Part shown: piece by piece, positions 36,944-45,488 of the stretch | How positions within the stretch are numbered: the first letter of the stretch is position 1 | How the letters are laid out: each line of letters opens with the position of its first letter | NCBI RefSeq assembly: GCF_016907875.1 | Contig: NZ_JAFBCU010000001.1 | Coordinates: 62,001-126,000 of the forward strand | DNA length: 64,000 nt | Direction of reading: 5' to 3' | Source of the DNA: Arthrobacter roseus | GTDB taxonomy: Bacteria > Actinomycetota > Actinomycetes > Actinomycetales > Micrococcaceae | Program-made: the position numbers and the translations under genes | The notes under the pieces: model-generated | What the model saw: only the letters and a program-made list of their open reading frames with translations | The model's database searches: none | Told to the model about the DNA's origin: nothing

Positions 36944-37906
36944 ATGACGCACGGCGATAATGATGTGACTGATGGCCCTCGGCGTACACGCAGCGGCCGG
37001 GTACCACAGTGGGCCCTCGACGAGTATCTTGAACGCCACCAGGCCCAACTCCGGCCGCCCGCTCTTCATATCGGAGCGCCCAACCACCGGTTGCGGAAGC
37101 GGCCAAAAGCCAAGACAGTACGACGGCGGCTTCCGCTCGGGATTGCCACCGGCGTTGGCCTTGCGCTCATTACGGTGTTATATGTCGCCCCAGGAGCACT
37201 CGACCGGCTACTGCCACCAGCGGCTTCGGCGCGCGCAGACGGTCCACCAGCAGGCGTCGAAGCATCTGATTCGCCGCTGGGGATGCCGCCCGAAGGGTTG
37301 GGCTCAGACCAGTACCGGTTACAGGCATCTCCGGACCCTGAGCAGTCACTCATTGCCTTCGACCCGTGCCGTCCGATTCATTACGTGGTGAGCGGGCAGT
37401 CCCGTTTGCCGGGCGGCGACTCGGTTATCCGGGAGGCCGTCGCTGAGATCTCTGCCGCGACGGGCCTTCGCTTCATTGATGACGGCGAAACAGACGAGAA
37501 GTCGAGCGACGAACGATCACCGTACCAACCAGACAGATACGGTGATCGGTGGGCTCCGGTGTTGATAGCTTGGTCCAGTCCGGAGGAGATCCCTGACCTC
37601 ACGGGTTCAGTTGCTGGTCTTGGTGGCGGCCAGCCGCATAAAGCGGTCGACAGTCCGTGGGTGTTTGTGTCGGGCCAGATCGATCTCGACACTGCGCAGT
37701 TGGCGGAGGTAATGCTGCGCCCCGGCGGCGCCAGTGCGGTTCGCAGTGTGGTCACGCATGAACTGGGCCATGTGCTCGGGCTCGGTCACGTGAACGATCC
37801 AACGCAGCTCATGTATGGGGGCGCCAACTCAACAATCAGTCTTGGCGACGGCGACCGTGCTGGCCTCGCCCGCATTGGCAGGGGTCCGTGCGTTCCTGAG
37901 TTGTAG
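36944..37906 (+). CDS. Membrane-anchored matrixin-like zinc metalloprotease
   Basis: 320 residues. A basic cytoplasmic N-terminus (about 1-63) precedes one membrane helix (LPLGIATGVGLALITVLYVA), then an extracellular domain. The zinc site HELGHVLGLGH spans residues 272-282 and the Met-turn is M290 in QLMYGG, the metzincin/matrixin layout. Two cysteines, in FDPCRPIHYVV and RGPCVPEL, could form a disulfide linking the start and end of the domain. It likely cleaves proteins at the cell surface. GGGGGA just before ATG 36944 is the ribosome site. Confidence 0.82.
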   Translation: MTHGDNDVTDGPRRTRSGRVPQWALDEYLERHQAQLRPPALHIGAPNHRLRKRPKAKTVRRRLPLGIATGVGLALITVLYVAPGALDRLLPPAASARADGPPAGVEASDSPLGMPPEGLGSDQYRLQASPDPEQSLIAFDPCRPIHYVVSGQSRLPGGDSVIREAVAEISAATGLRFIDDGETDEKSSDERSPYQPDRYGDRWAPVLIAWSSPEEIPDLTGSVAGLGGGQPHKAVDSPWVFVSGQIDLDTAQLAEVMLRPGGASAVRSVVTHELGHVLGLGHVNDPTQLMYGGANSTISLGDGDRAGLARIGRGPCVPEL

Positions 37907-38080
37907 GACAAGTCACTGGGCCAACGAGGATCTGGAAGCCGAGTCGTTTAGTGCAAGCCCGACACGGGATACTTCCGCGCTTCCGCCAATGATCAGAATC
38001 GGCAAGATATCAGCGCAGTGAAGATTTGGTTACAGAAAAACTAAGGCCCCCGTGATCCGATAACGCTTCCATCACACGCT

Positions 38081-38110
38081 TTGAAACACGAAACCAAGCG
38101 TGCTTACGGT
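38081..38110 (+). promoter_or_regulatory. Candidate promoter of the lipoprotein gene
   Basis: TTGAAA at 38081-38086 and TACGGT at 38105-38110, spaced by 18 bp, in the 287-bp gap upstream of ATG 38194. The rest of this gap shows nothing notable. Confidence 0.4.
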
Positions 38111-38193
38111 TATGTCGAGGCGCAGCACAATCCAATTGATAGAAGGTCCGGATACGCCGCCGGGCTCAAACCCAAGAAGGAGTCGTGAACGCA

Positions 38194-38703
38194 ATGAGTA
38201 AAACCACATGGATGAAGAAGGCCGCCGCGATGTCGATCGTACCGATCGCCGCATTTGGCATTGTGGGCTGTGACAGCACCTCGGGTACCGAGGAAGGCAC
38301 GGATGTCGAGGACGTCGTCGAGGAGGACGACGCAGCAGCTGCTGCTGGAGCGTATGACGGGGTCTATGACCAGACGTTCTACGACGAGATGGATACCTAC
38401 GTCGGGGAGGAAGTCACCGTCTCGGCGGACGTCAATGAGATCCTCACGCCTATGTCGTTCACGATCGCTGGCACCGACGACACCACGGTCGAAGCCCTGC
38501 TGGTAGTCCACGACACGGAGCTGCCCGAGGTGACCTCCGGGCTTACCGTCGGGGTGACCGGAACCGTTCAGGAAGCTTTCGACCTTCCCACCGTGGAGGA
38601 GGAGATGGGCGTCGATCTAGACGATGAGGCTTACGAGGACTGGGACGGGGAGCCCTACATCGAAGCCACGAACGTGGACACGTCACTGGACGCCGACAGC
38701 TAG
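38194..38703 (+). CDS. Acidic lipoprotein, OB-fold-like
   Basis: 169 residues. A signal peptide with lipobox IVGC is followed by an acidic linker (TDVEDVVEEDDAAAAA). The rest is a beta-rich domain beginning YVGEEVTVSADVNEIL, which resembles a small OB-type barrel of exported proteins. It is very acidic throughout. AGAAGGAG at 38175-38182 precedes ATG 38194 by 11 bases; GTG 38185 is too close. Function unknown; it is attached to the outer face of the membrane. A strong hairpin ends the transcript. Confidence 0.78.
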   Translation: MSKTTWMKKAAAMSIVPIAAFGIVGCDSTSGTEEGTDVEDVVEEDDAAAAAGAYDGVYDQTFYDEMDTYVGEEVTVSADVNEILTPMSFTIAGTDDTTVEALLVVHDTELPEVTSGLTVGVTGTVQEAFDLPTVEEEMGVDLDDEAYEDWDGEPYIEATNVDTSLDADS

Positions 38704-38718
38704 AACACATCTAATATA

Positions 38719-38754
38719 AGAAGCGGCAGGCCCTGCCATGGGCCGGCCGCTTCT
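38719..38754 (+). terminator. Strong hairpin terminator
   Basis: Outer stem AGAAGCGGC/GCCGCTTCT (9 bp) and inner stem GGCCC/GGGCC with loop TGCCAT, separated by single bulged bases. It begins 16 bp after the lipoprotein stop. No T-run follows. Confidence 0.75.
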
Positions 38755-38784
38755 GTCCGCACCCACGCACGAGAGCGATCCTCA

Positions 38785-39363
38785 ATGTCAGCAGAAACCA
38801 CCACCGAGGCCCACGCTGGCCATAACCGCAGCCGCCCCATCGGGGACGCGGTTAGAGTCCTGGCCGCGGCAAGTATCGTGTTCAGCGCCTTCCGGTTGGG
38901 GCTACCCGAAACGCTGGGCTTGACCGTTATGCTCCTCGGTTTGTTGATCCCCCGCATTGCCCGACTGGCAGGACCTTTCGACACCGCGTTCTGCATCACC
39001 ATCTTCGTAGCCACCTGGAGCGGAATCGCGGGGTTATACGGAGCAATTTCATGGTGGGACCTCTTGGTCCATTTCATTACAGTAGGATCCTCAGCCGCGG
39101 TGCTGTACTTGATCCTCGCCAAAACGGACGTCACTCCGGGCAGCAACACCGGAAAGTCGCTTCCAGCCCGTTCGATTGTGGTCCTGATTTTCGCTTTGGG
39201 CATCACGGTGGCAGTTCTCTGGGAATTCATCGAATGGGCAGGCAACGCTTACATCACGAAGGCAATACACGTGGGGTACGACGACACAATCGGTGACCTC
39301 GCAGTCGGCGGACTGGGTGCAATATTGGCGGGCGTGGCACTGGCCCGGTGGAAAGCCCGCTGA
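38785..39363 (+). CDS. YjdF-like (DUF2238) membrane protein
   Basis: 192 residues with five or six hydrophobic helices. The C-terminal WEFIEWAGN, then YDDTIGDLAVGGLGAILAG, is the DUF2238/YjdF signature with conserved Glu and Asp residues in the membrane. The function of the family is unknown. It follows the terminator by 30 bp and so probably has its own promoter within the hairpin-gene spacer. Confidence 0.8.
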   Translation: MSAETTTEAHAGHNRSRPIGDAVRVLAAASIVFSAFRLGLPETLGLTVMLLGLLIPRIARLAGPFDTAFCITIFVATWSGIAGLYGAISWWDLLVHFITVGSSAAVLYLILAKTDVTPGSNTGKSLPARSIVVLIFALGITVAVLWEFIEWAGNAYITKAIHVGYDDTIGDLAVGGLGAILAGVALARWKAR

Positions 39364-39541
39364 GAACTAACCGAGCATCGTGGCAGCGGCGAGCGTGCGT
39401 CTAGAACGGATCAAAAGTGATGCAGAAACTCGAAACCACGAGGTTTGGTGGGCCTACGGAGCTCCTGATCATGGGAAGCTCTATCATTGTGGGGCAGCCA
39501 TAGTCATCTCCACATTCGCTTCAAAATCGGAGACTGGTGAA

Positions 39542-39892
39542 ATGGTCTTATTGATCGCGGTTGGTGCGGGAACAATCGTTCTTGCCGCGCTCATCGTCTA
39601 CGTTCCGCGGTTGGATGTTTCGTTCGATGGATCGATCGTATTGCTGAACATGGTGCCATTTCGAAAGTATGAGATCCCGATAGCCGAAGTTCAGAACATA
39701 CGACCAGTTGATGTAAACGCTGCTTCGTTCGGCGGCGTAGGGCTGAGGTCCAGACCGGGGATGACCGGGCTCATCATGCAATCTGGTCGTGGTGTCCAGT
39801 TCCAGCACGGCGAGAGGGACATGGTCTTTTCGTCCAGTGATCCGGAACGTGTCGTCGAATTCCTGTCGCTACCGCGAACGCAGAAGCAGTAG
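39542..39892 (+). CDS. Small membrane-anchored protein with a PH-like domain
   Basis: 116 residues. One N-terminal helix (VLLIAVGAGTIVLAALIVYV) is followed by a beta-rich domain resembling bacterial PH domains (PRLDVSFDGSIVLLNMVPF; DMVFSSSDPERVVEFL). I choose ATG 39542 because GGAG lies nine bases before it. A longer frame from GTG 39380 is poor. Just upstream a different frame (ATG 39420) reads MQKLETTRFGGPTELL and LIMGSSIIVG, which could be a lost first helix, so the gene may have suffered a frameshift there. Family not recognised with confidence. Confidence 0.55.
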   Translation: MVLLIAVGAGTIVLAALIVYVPRLDVSFDGSIVLLNMVPFRKYEIPIAEVQNIRPVDVNAASFGGVGLRSRPGMTGLIMQSGRGVQFQHGERDMVFSSSDPERVVEFLSLPRTQKQ

Positions 39893-39901
39893 CCTCTTCC
39901 C

Positions 39902-40599
39902 ATGACCGCTGCCGCACCCGACGCCAATGACAAGAAGATCGCCGTAGGATCTGGGGCCTCTACCGAGGTTCCCCGTCGCTACGCTGGTGTCGTTGCGCCA
40001 GCGGCGGCGTGGGGATTCATGTTCCTGGTTCTGCGGATCATGGCCGTGTCCGGGTATGACTGGAACACGGCGTTCTTGGTGAGTACCACGCTGAGCGTGA
40101 GCGACAGTCTGGCCCTCCTTGTCGGAACGCTAATGGCCGGGTACCTGCTGGTGGCGATACTACTGATTGGCGTTCTCCCCCTTCTGGTCGCCACGTATCT
40201 GTGGTCGGTCCGCAAACATCAGGCGGTGATGTTGCTGTCCATTATCCTGAGCATCGTCACGCTGATCGCCCTGACAACCAGTTTTCACCTGTGGTGGTTG
40301 CCGTTAGCGACAGCGGCCGTTTTTGGGACGTTCGCACTGATCCGCATTCTCCCAAAGGAAAGTCCCGTGCGCCGCGCGTTTTCCCGGGCCATGGCCAGTG
40401 TTGGCTGGGTGGCCGGCATAGCCGTCTTGCTCATCGCGGCCCTCGTCCAGACACCGTGGGTACCCCAGGAAGAGATCAAAACCACGAACGGCACCACGTT
40501 GGATACGTTCTCAGTGTCGACTCGGGATTTTTGAACGTGCTGACCGAGGATCACAACTTCGTGATCCTCAACAGCGACGACGTGATTACCCGCAAGTGA
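39902..40599 (+). pseudogene. Polytopic membrane protein gene with a 3' frameshift
   Basis: The frame from ATG 39902 codes for about five membrane helices (including LLVGTLMAGYLLVAILLIGVL and VGWVAGIAVLLIAALV) and stops at 40534 after DTFSVSTRDF. Another frame overlapping this point reads YVLSVDSGFLNVLTEDHNF and VILNSDDVITRK before a stop at 40599. That sequence looks like a natural soluble C-terminus continuing the protein, so one base has probably been lost or gained near 40,500. Either the gene makes a shortened protein or the base is a sequencing error. Function unknown. Confidence 0.55.
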
Positions 40600-40600
40600 G

Positions 40601-41314
40601 CTAGTTCAAGCCGAGGTACGCCTCAATGACCTTCTCATCCGCGAGCAGCTCCTGTGCCGGCCCAGAGTGCGAAATCTCGCCGGTCTCCATGACGTAGCCG
40701 AAGTCCGCTGCGGCCAGAGCCCGACGGGCGTTCTGCTCCACGAGCACCACCGTGGTCCCGTTACTGCGGATCTCCTCAATCACGGCAAAGATGTCATCGA
40801 CGATCTTCGGCGCCAGGCCCATCGACGGCTCATCGAGCAGCAGCACCTCAGGCTCGGCAATCAACGCCCGGGCAATGGCTAGCATCTGTTGCTCGCCGCC
40901 AGAAAGAGCACCAGCCTGCAACTTTTGCCGCTCGCTCAGAACCGGGAAGCGTTCATACATTCGGTCGATATTGCGGTTCAGCGTGCTGCCTCGGTGCCAC
41001 CCACCAAGGCTGAGGTTTTCCGCAACGGTCAGAGTACCCAGGATCTCGCGGCCCTCGGGCACCTGAACCAGGCCGGCTTTCACCAGACGGTGCGAGGGCC
41101 AGCGGGTGACGTCCTCGCCCTTGAACCGGATCACGCCCTTGCGCGGGCGAAGCATGCCGGAGACCGCGTTCAGCACGGAGGTTTTACCCGCGCCGTTAGC
41201 GCCGACCATGGTGACCAGAGATCCGGCCTGGACCTCAAAGGAGACGTTGCGAACGGCGTCGACCCGGCCGTAACTGATCTGCAGCCCTTCGGCGCTGAGA
41301 ATTGGCGTACTCAT
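40601..41314 (-). CDS. livF: Branched-chain amino-acid ABC transporter ATPase
   Basis: 237 residues. Walker A GANGAGKTS, signature LSGGEQQMLAIARAL and Walker B VLLLDEPSMGLAP, the last typical of LivF. It energises uptake of leucine, isoleucine or valine, or of related compounds, with LivG. Its ATG overlaps the stop of livMG by ATGA. It is the last gene of the livJ-H-MG-F operon. Confidence 0.92.
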   Translation of the reverse strand: MSTPILSAEGLQISYGRVDAVRNVSFEVQAGSLVTMVGANGAGKTSVLNAVSGMLRPRKGVIRFKGEDVTRWPSHRLVKAGLVQVPEGREILGTLTVAENLSLGGWHRGSTLNRNIDRMYERFPVLSERQKLQAGALSGGEQQMLAIARALIAEPEVLLLDEPSMGLAPKIVDDIFAVIEEIRSNGTTVVLVEQNARRALAAADFGYVMETGEISHSGPAQELLADEKVIEAYLGLN

Positions 41315-43098
41315 CGAGTGCCCTCCGGTCCAGCCGTATCGGCTCGTTGATTAGTACTCTCCGGATGCTCCGCGGCGTCGGCTAGTTCCTCCACCACGCG
41401 AGAGCTGAGCCCGTCGTCGCCGTCGCCGTCGTCATCCGCAGCGGAACCAAGGTACGCCTCCAACACCTGTGGATTACGGGCGATCTCCGCCGGTTCACCA
41501 ACCGCGATCACCTCGCCAAAGTTCAATACAGTGATCCGGTCGCAGGTCTGAAGCATCATCCGCACATTGTGTTCAATCACCAGCACGGCAATTCCGTCCG
41601 CCGCGAGGGAGCGGATGAGCTCCGAAAGCCCGGCCGCCTCCACATGGTTCATGCCAGCAGCTGGCTCATCGAGGATGAGCACCGTGGGATGCGATGCGAG
41701 CGCACGAGCGATTTCTAGGCGCCGCTGATCTCCATAGGAGAGGTCGCCGGCAGCCGCTGCCGCTTTCTCGCCAAGTCCCACCCGGACCAGCTGAGCAGAG
41801 GCCATGGCCAGTGCTGCTTGCTCATCCCGACGCGCCGACGGCAGGAAAATCAGCCGTCGCAGGAGCGTGTCCTTGCCAATTCGGTAGCCGCCCACCAGAA
41901 CGTTTTCCAGGGCTGAAAGCCGATTGAAGAGCTTGATCTGCTGGAAGGTGCGCGCAATGCCGGCCTTGGCTAGGCTGTGCGGTTTGGTGCGGCTGGTCAG
42001 CTCGATACCGAGCACGGTGCCAGTACCGTTGGACGGCTGGGTCAGTCCCGTCACCATGTTAACCAGGGTGGTTTTGCCAGCACCATTGGGACCGATCAGC
42101 CCGAGGACTTCGCCCGTTTTGAGCTCTAGGTCCACTCCACGAACAGCATGAACGCCACCGTAGGACTTGCCCAGCGCGTTCAGCCGAACAACCTCGGTGC
42201 CTGTGTCCGGCAGCGCAGCCAGTTTCGGAAGTAGCTCCGAAACGGTGAGAAGCTTTCGGGCCGACTTGCGCCTTGGGACCAGGCTGGAAAGCCCGCCGGG
42301 CAGAAAGAGGATCACCAGTAGTAGCAGCACGCCAGAGATCATTGGACGGATCCAACCGGCGTCGACACCAAGGGTGCGCTGCAGTTCCGGCAGCACGGAC
42401 AGGAACACCGCGCCGAGCGCCGGACCAATGAACAAGGTCACGCCGCCGACTACGGCGGTCACCAGGCCATCGACGGCGGCGGTGAAGGAGAAATCGTTGG
42501 GGTCGGCGAACCGGGTGAAGTGCACAAACAGCACGCCATACAGACCCGAGATAGCGCCCGCAATAACAAAAGAGGCCATCCGGTACCGGGCAACATTGAT
42601 CCCCATGGAACCGGCGGCGAGTTCGTCTTCGCGGATGGCATCAAAAGCGCGGCCCAGCCTGGATCCGGCCAAACGCCAGAACCAGTAGGCAACCACCACC
42701 ACTGCGGTCCACGCGATCACGGGCCCAACGAGCTTCGGAAAAGACATTCCCTGTGCGCCGTTGGTCCAGGTCTGATTGATCAGGAAGATTCGAGCCATTT
42801 CCGCGAAGGCCAGCGTGGCAATGGCCAGGAAGACTCCGCGCAGCCGGATCACTGGCAGCCCAAGGATGAAGGCGGCGATCATGCCAATACACATGCCGAA
42901 GACGATGCCGACGAGCAGCGGTGGGATGAAGCCAAACAGGGGCTCTTCTGGAATTACCAGTGCGGCGGTGAAAACTGCCAAAGAGGCCAGTCCTACCTGG
43001 GCCAGGCTCAATTGCCCGGCGAGCAGGACGGCGTAGAAGCTGTAGGCCAAAATCGCCGTGAGGGCGATGATGGTGATCAGAGCGGAGTATTCAGACAT
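41311..43098 (-). CDS. livM: Fused LivM permease-LivG ATPase
   Basis: 595 residues. Residues about 1-290 are a LivM-type permease with eight or more helices and the segment RLGRAFDAIREDELAAGSMG; residues about 315-560 are a LivG ATPase with Walker A GPNGAGKTT, signature LSYGDQRRLEIARAL and Walker B VLILDEPAAGMN. The two usually are separate genes, but fusions of this order are known in actinobacteria and other bacteria. The C-terminal tail is acidic (SAADDDGDGDDG). The ATG is four bases from the livH stop. Confidence 0.9.
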   Translation of the reverse strand: MSEYSALITIIALTAILAYSFYAVLLAGQLSLAQVGLASLAVFTAALVIPEEPLFGFIPPLLVGIVFGMCIGMIAAFILGLPVIRLRGVFLAIATLAFAEMARIFLINQTWTNGAQGMSFPKLVGPVIAWTAVVVVAYWFWRLAGSRLGRAFDAIREDELAAGSMGINVARYRMASFVIAGAISGLYGVLFVHFTRFADPNDFSFTAAVDGLVTAVVGGVTLFIGPALGAVFLSVLPELQRTLGVDAGWIRPMISGVLLLLVILFLPGGLSSLVPRRKSARKLLTVSELLPKLAALPDTGTEVVRLNALGKSYGGVHAVRGVDLELKTGEVLGLIGPNGAGKTTLVNMVTGLTQPSNGTGTVLGIELTSRTKPHSLAKAGIARTFQQIKLFNRLSALENVLVGGYRIGKDTLLRRLIFLPSARRDEQAALAMASAQLVRVGLGEKAAAAAGDLSYGDQRRLEIARALASHPTVLILDEPAAGMNHVEAAGLSELIRSLAADGIAVLVIEHNVRMMLQTCDRITVLNFGEVIAVGEPAEIARNPQVLEAYLGSAADDDGDGDDGLSSRVVEELADAAEHPESTNQRADTAGPEGTR

Positions 43099-43102
43099 GG
43101 CC

Positions 43103-43978
43103 TTAGACCTCCCGAGTCTTACGGGCGCCGAAGAGTCCCTGAGGTCGCAGAATCAAAATCAGAAACAGCAAGCCGAACGCCACCATGTCCCGCCAGGACG
43201 AACCGACGTAGTTGACGGCATAAACTTCCGCCAGGCCCAGTATCAAACCGCCTACCAGCGCACCGGGCAGCGAACCCATGCCGCCAACAATAATGACCGC
43301 CAGCGCCTTGAGCTCCACCGAGTGGCCCAAGCCCAACGAGGCGGCGTTGACATTGAGGGTGAACAGCACACCGGCGACTGCGCCGAGGGCAGACGAGATG
43401 GCAAAAGTGGCCGTGGTAATCCGGTTGACATTCAATCCCAGCACCGAGGCCGCATGTGGGTTCTCCGCGATAGTTCGCATGCCCCGGCCGAGCTTGGACT
43501 TCGCCACCATCCAGGTCAGGATCAGCATGAGCGAGATGCTGATAGCAAGGATCACTACCTGAAGCAGGGAAACAGTTGCTCCCAGGAACTCAAACCGGGT
43601 GTCGGGGAACGAGTCCGGCGGAAACCTCCGCGTATCTGGGCCGTACCGTGCTTGGAGCAGGGCCAGGATAATCGCACCAAAGGCTATCGAGGAGATGAGC
43701 CCGGCAAAATGAGCGTCATGGCGCTTGGCCAACGGCCGAAAGGCTATGCGCTCAATGAGTACACCCAGGATCGCTCCGGCCACCATCACCACGGGAATGG
43801 CCAGCCAGATGGAAAGCCCTAGGTTGGTCACCACTTCAATACCGATGAGAGCCCCGGCTGAGAACACTGCAGCGTGGGCCAGGTTCAGCCGGTCCAATAC
43901 GCCGAATACCAAGGTGAAACCAATGGCGAAAAGGGCATAGATCGAGCCGAGAAATATGCCGTCCATTAACTGCTGCAT
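43103..43978 (-). CDS. livH: Branched-chain amino-acid ABC permease
   Basis: 291 residues, about eight membrane helices, starting QQLMDGIFLGSIYALFAIGF and including the conserved LGRGMRTIAENPHAASVLG loop, which contacts the ATPase, and GGMGSLPGALVGGLILG. It forms the membrane channel with LivM. AAGGA is seven bases before ATG 43978. The substrate class is inferred from the family and from livJ next to it. Confidence 0.92.
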   Translation of the reverse strand: MQQLMDGIFLGSIYALFAIGFTLVFGVLDRLNLAHAAVFSAGALIGIEVVTNLGLSIWLAIPVVMVAGAILGVLIERIAFRPLAKRHDAHFAGLISSIAFGAIILALLQARYGPDTRRFPPDSFPDTRFEFLGATVSLLQVVILAISISLMLILTWMVAKSKLGRGMRTIAENPHAASVLGLNVNRITTATFAISSALGAVAGVLFTLNVNAASLGLGHSVELKALAVIIVGGMGSLPGALVGGLILGLAEVYAVNYVGSSWRDMVAFGLLFLILILRPQGLFGARKTREV

Positions 43979-44001
43979 GATGGGTCCTTAACCTCGACCG
44001 G

Positions 44002-44021
44002 GCGCCGGCCGTTATCGGCGC
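44002..44021 (-). terminator. Short hairpin between livJ and livH
   Basis: GCGCCG/CGGCGC with an 8-nt loop in the 87-bp gap between livJ and livH. It could lower transcription of the membrane genes relative to the binding protein, as is common in binding-protein operons. The stem is only 6 bp. A 9-bp direct repeat TCCGGATGC lies at 44037-44045 and 44052-44060. Confidence 0.3.
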
Positions 44022-44065
44022 GGCGCACGGCCTATTTCCGGATGCTGAGCCTCCGGATGCGGGAT

Positions 44066-45256
44066 TTACTTCAGAATGGTGAACTTGCCGTCTTCTACGA
44101 CCTGCACGAGCGCCTCGTGCTCCGCGTCGCGGTTTTCGTCGATGCTGACTTCACCCAGGACTGTCGGAACATTCTCGATCTCGCCGAGATTGGTCTTGAT
44201 ATCATCACGCTCACCGGAGCAACCAGCGCGGACGGCCTGGTCGATAACCTGCATGCCTGCATAAGACTGTGCGGCAAACTGGTCCGGCTGGGTGTCGTAT
44301 GCGGCCTCGTAGTCCTTTAGGAACGCAACGTTCTGATCGTTATCAGAAGCAGAGTTCCAGGCAGCGCCAACGATGACGCCTTCTGCGGCGTCGCCGGCGC
44401 CTTCGAGCAGGGCCGGTGAATTGAAGCCATTACCGCCGACGATGGGCAAGTCAATGCCAATCTCGCGCGCCTGAGTGACCAGCGGGATCGCGGCCTCGAG
44501 CAGCCCGGAGACCACAATGGCATCCGCATCGGTGCCCTTGACCTTGTCTAGCAGCGCGTGGAAGTCAGTGTCGCCCTTGGAGAAGGTCAGTGTTTCGACA
44601 ACTTCGACGTCGTTCTCCTCCAGCGCGGCCGCGAAGGCCTGGTAGCCGGATTCGGTGAACGCATCGTCATTGCTGTACATCACAACGACCTTTTCCAGGT
44701 CAAGACTGTCCTTGGCTGCTGCGACGGTCTGCGGAATGACGGCTTCCTCGGTGAGTGAGACACGGAAGATGTAATCACCGATCTCGGTGATGCCGCCGGC
44801 GGTGTTGGAGACACCAAGTACTGGTACCCCACTCTCCTGCGCGACCGGGTTGGTCTGTTTGGCGGTATTGGACAGCGTTGGGCCAACGATAACGCTGGCG
44901 CCGTCGTTGACGAAGTTCTCGAAGACCTGGATAGCCTGCTGCGGATCGGTCTGGTCATCTTCAACGGTGAGCTCGTAGGTGACCCCGCCGGCCTCATTGA
45001 GGTTCTTCACGGCCAGCTCAAGGGCGTTTTTTTGTCCGGCGCCGTACTGCGCGGCAGCACCTGTGAGGCTGAACGCCGCGGCAACAGGGATGGGGCTCTC
45101 GATGGTGCATTCGGCTCCGGTTCCCGAGCCGGTCAGCGAGGCGCCGTCGGCTTTATCCGACGATGAGGAGCCGCCGCAACCGGTCAGAGCCAGCAACAGC
45201 ACTGATCCACCGGCCGCCGCCGAAAGTAGTTTGTTTCCCAATTGAATTCTCCTCAT
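44066..45256 (-). CDS. livJ: Branched-chain amino-acid-binding lipoprotein
   Basis: 396 residues. The signal peptide ends in the lipobox LTGC, so the protein is tethered outside the membrane. The type I periplasmic-binding fold shows PIPVAAAFSLTGAAAQYGAG, VEDDQTDPQQAIQVFENFV and VSGLLEAAIPLVTQAREIGI. It delivers ligand to LivH-LivMG-LivF. The first gene of the operon; its promoter must lie in 45257-45488, which also holds two related palindromes. Confidence 0.9.
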   Translation of the reverse strand: MRRIQLGNKLLSAAAGGSVLLLALTGCGGSSSSDKADGASLTGSGTGAECTIESPIPVAAAFSLTGAAAQYGAGQKNALELAVKNLNEAGGVTYELTVEDDQTDPQQAIQVFENFVNDGASVIVGPTLSNTAKQTNPVAQESGVPVLGVSNTAGGITEIGDYIFRVSLTEEAVIPQTVAAAKDSLDLEKVVVMYSNDDAFTESGYQAFAAALEENDVEVVETLTFSKGDTDFHALLDKVKGTDADAIVVSGLLEAAIPLVTQAREIGIDLPIVGGNGFNSPALLEGAGDAAEGVIVGAAWNSASDNDQNVAFLKDYEAAYDTQPDQFAAQSYAGMQVIDQAVRAGCSGERDDIKTNLGEIENVPTVLGEVSIDENRDAEHEALVQVVEDGKFTILK

Positions 45257-45375
45257 ATAAGCACAAGTGTGTCCGCGCTTCTGCTGCGCATATGGAGTTA
45301 CCGGTGGGCAGGATGTATCCCCACGAAGGTAGGAAAAAGATTCCCTCCAGTTCCCCCACGAACTAGCGCAAATTT

Positions 45376-45388
45376 ACCACAGTGTGGT
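45376..45388. promoter_or_regulatory. Palindrome A between livJ and mcrB
   Basis: ACCACA-G-TGTGGT, a perfect inverted repeat with core CACAGTGTG. The same core, in the opposite orientation, occurs in palindrome B (45463-45473). It lies 120 bp upstream of the livJ start. Two sites for one repressor are likely. Confidence 0.5.
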
Positions 45389-45454
45389 CCACCTCACTCT
45401 GTTATGACGCGCATGTTGAGCGAGGCCGGCGCGCTCTCTAGACTGCGCAAACTC

Positions 45455-45482
45455 TTGAACTGTCACACTGTGATGTCAGAAT
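45455..45482 (+). promoter_or_regulatory. mcrB promoter containing palindrome B
   Basis: TTGAAC at 45455-45460 and CAGAAT at 45477-45482 with a 16-bp spacer. The spacer holds the palindrome TCACACTGTGA at 45463-45473, whose core matches palindrome A. Transcription would start about seven bases later at ATG 45489, giving a leaderless mRNA; no ribosome site is present. A protein on this site would block polymerase. Confidence 0.55.
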
Positions 45483-45488
45483 GCAAGC

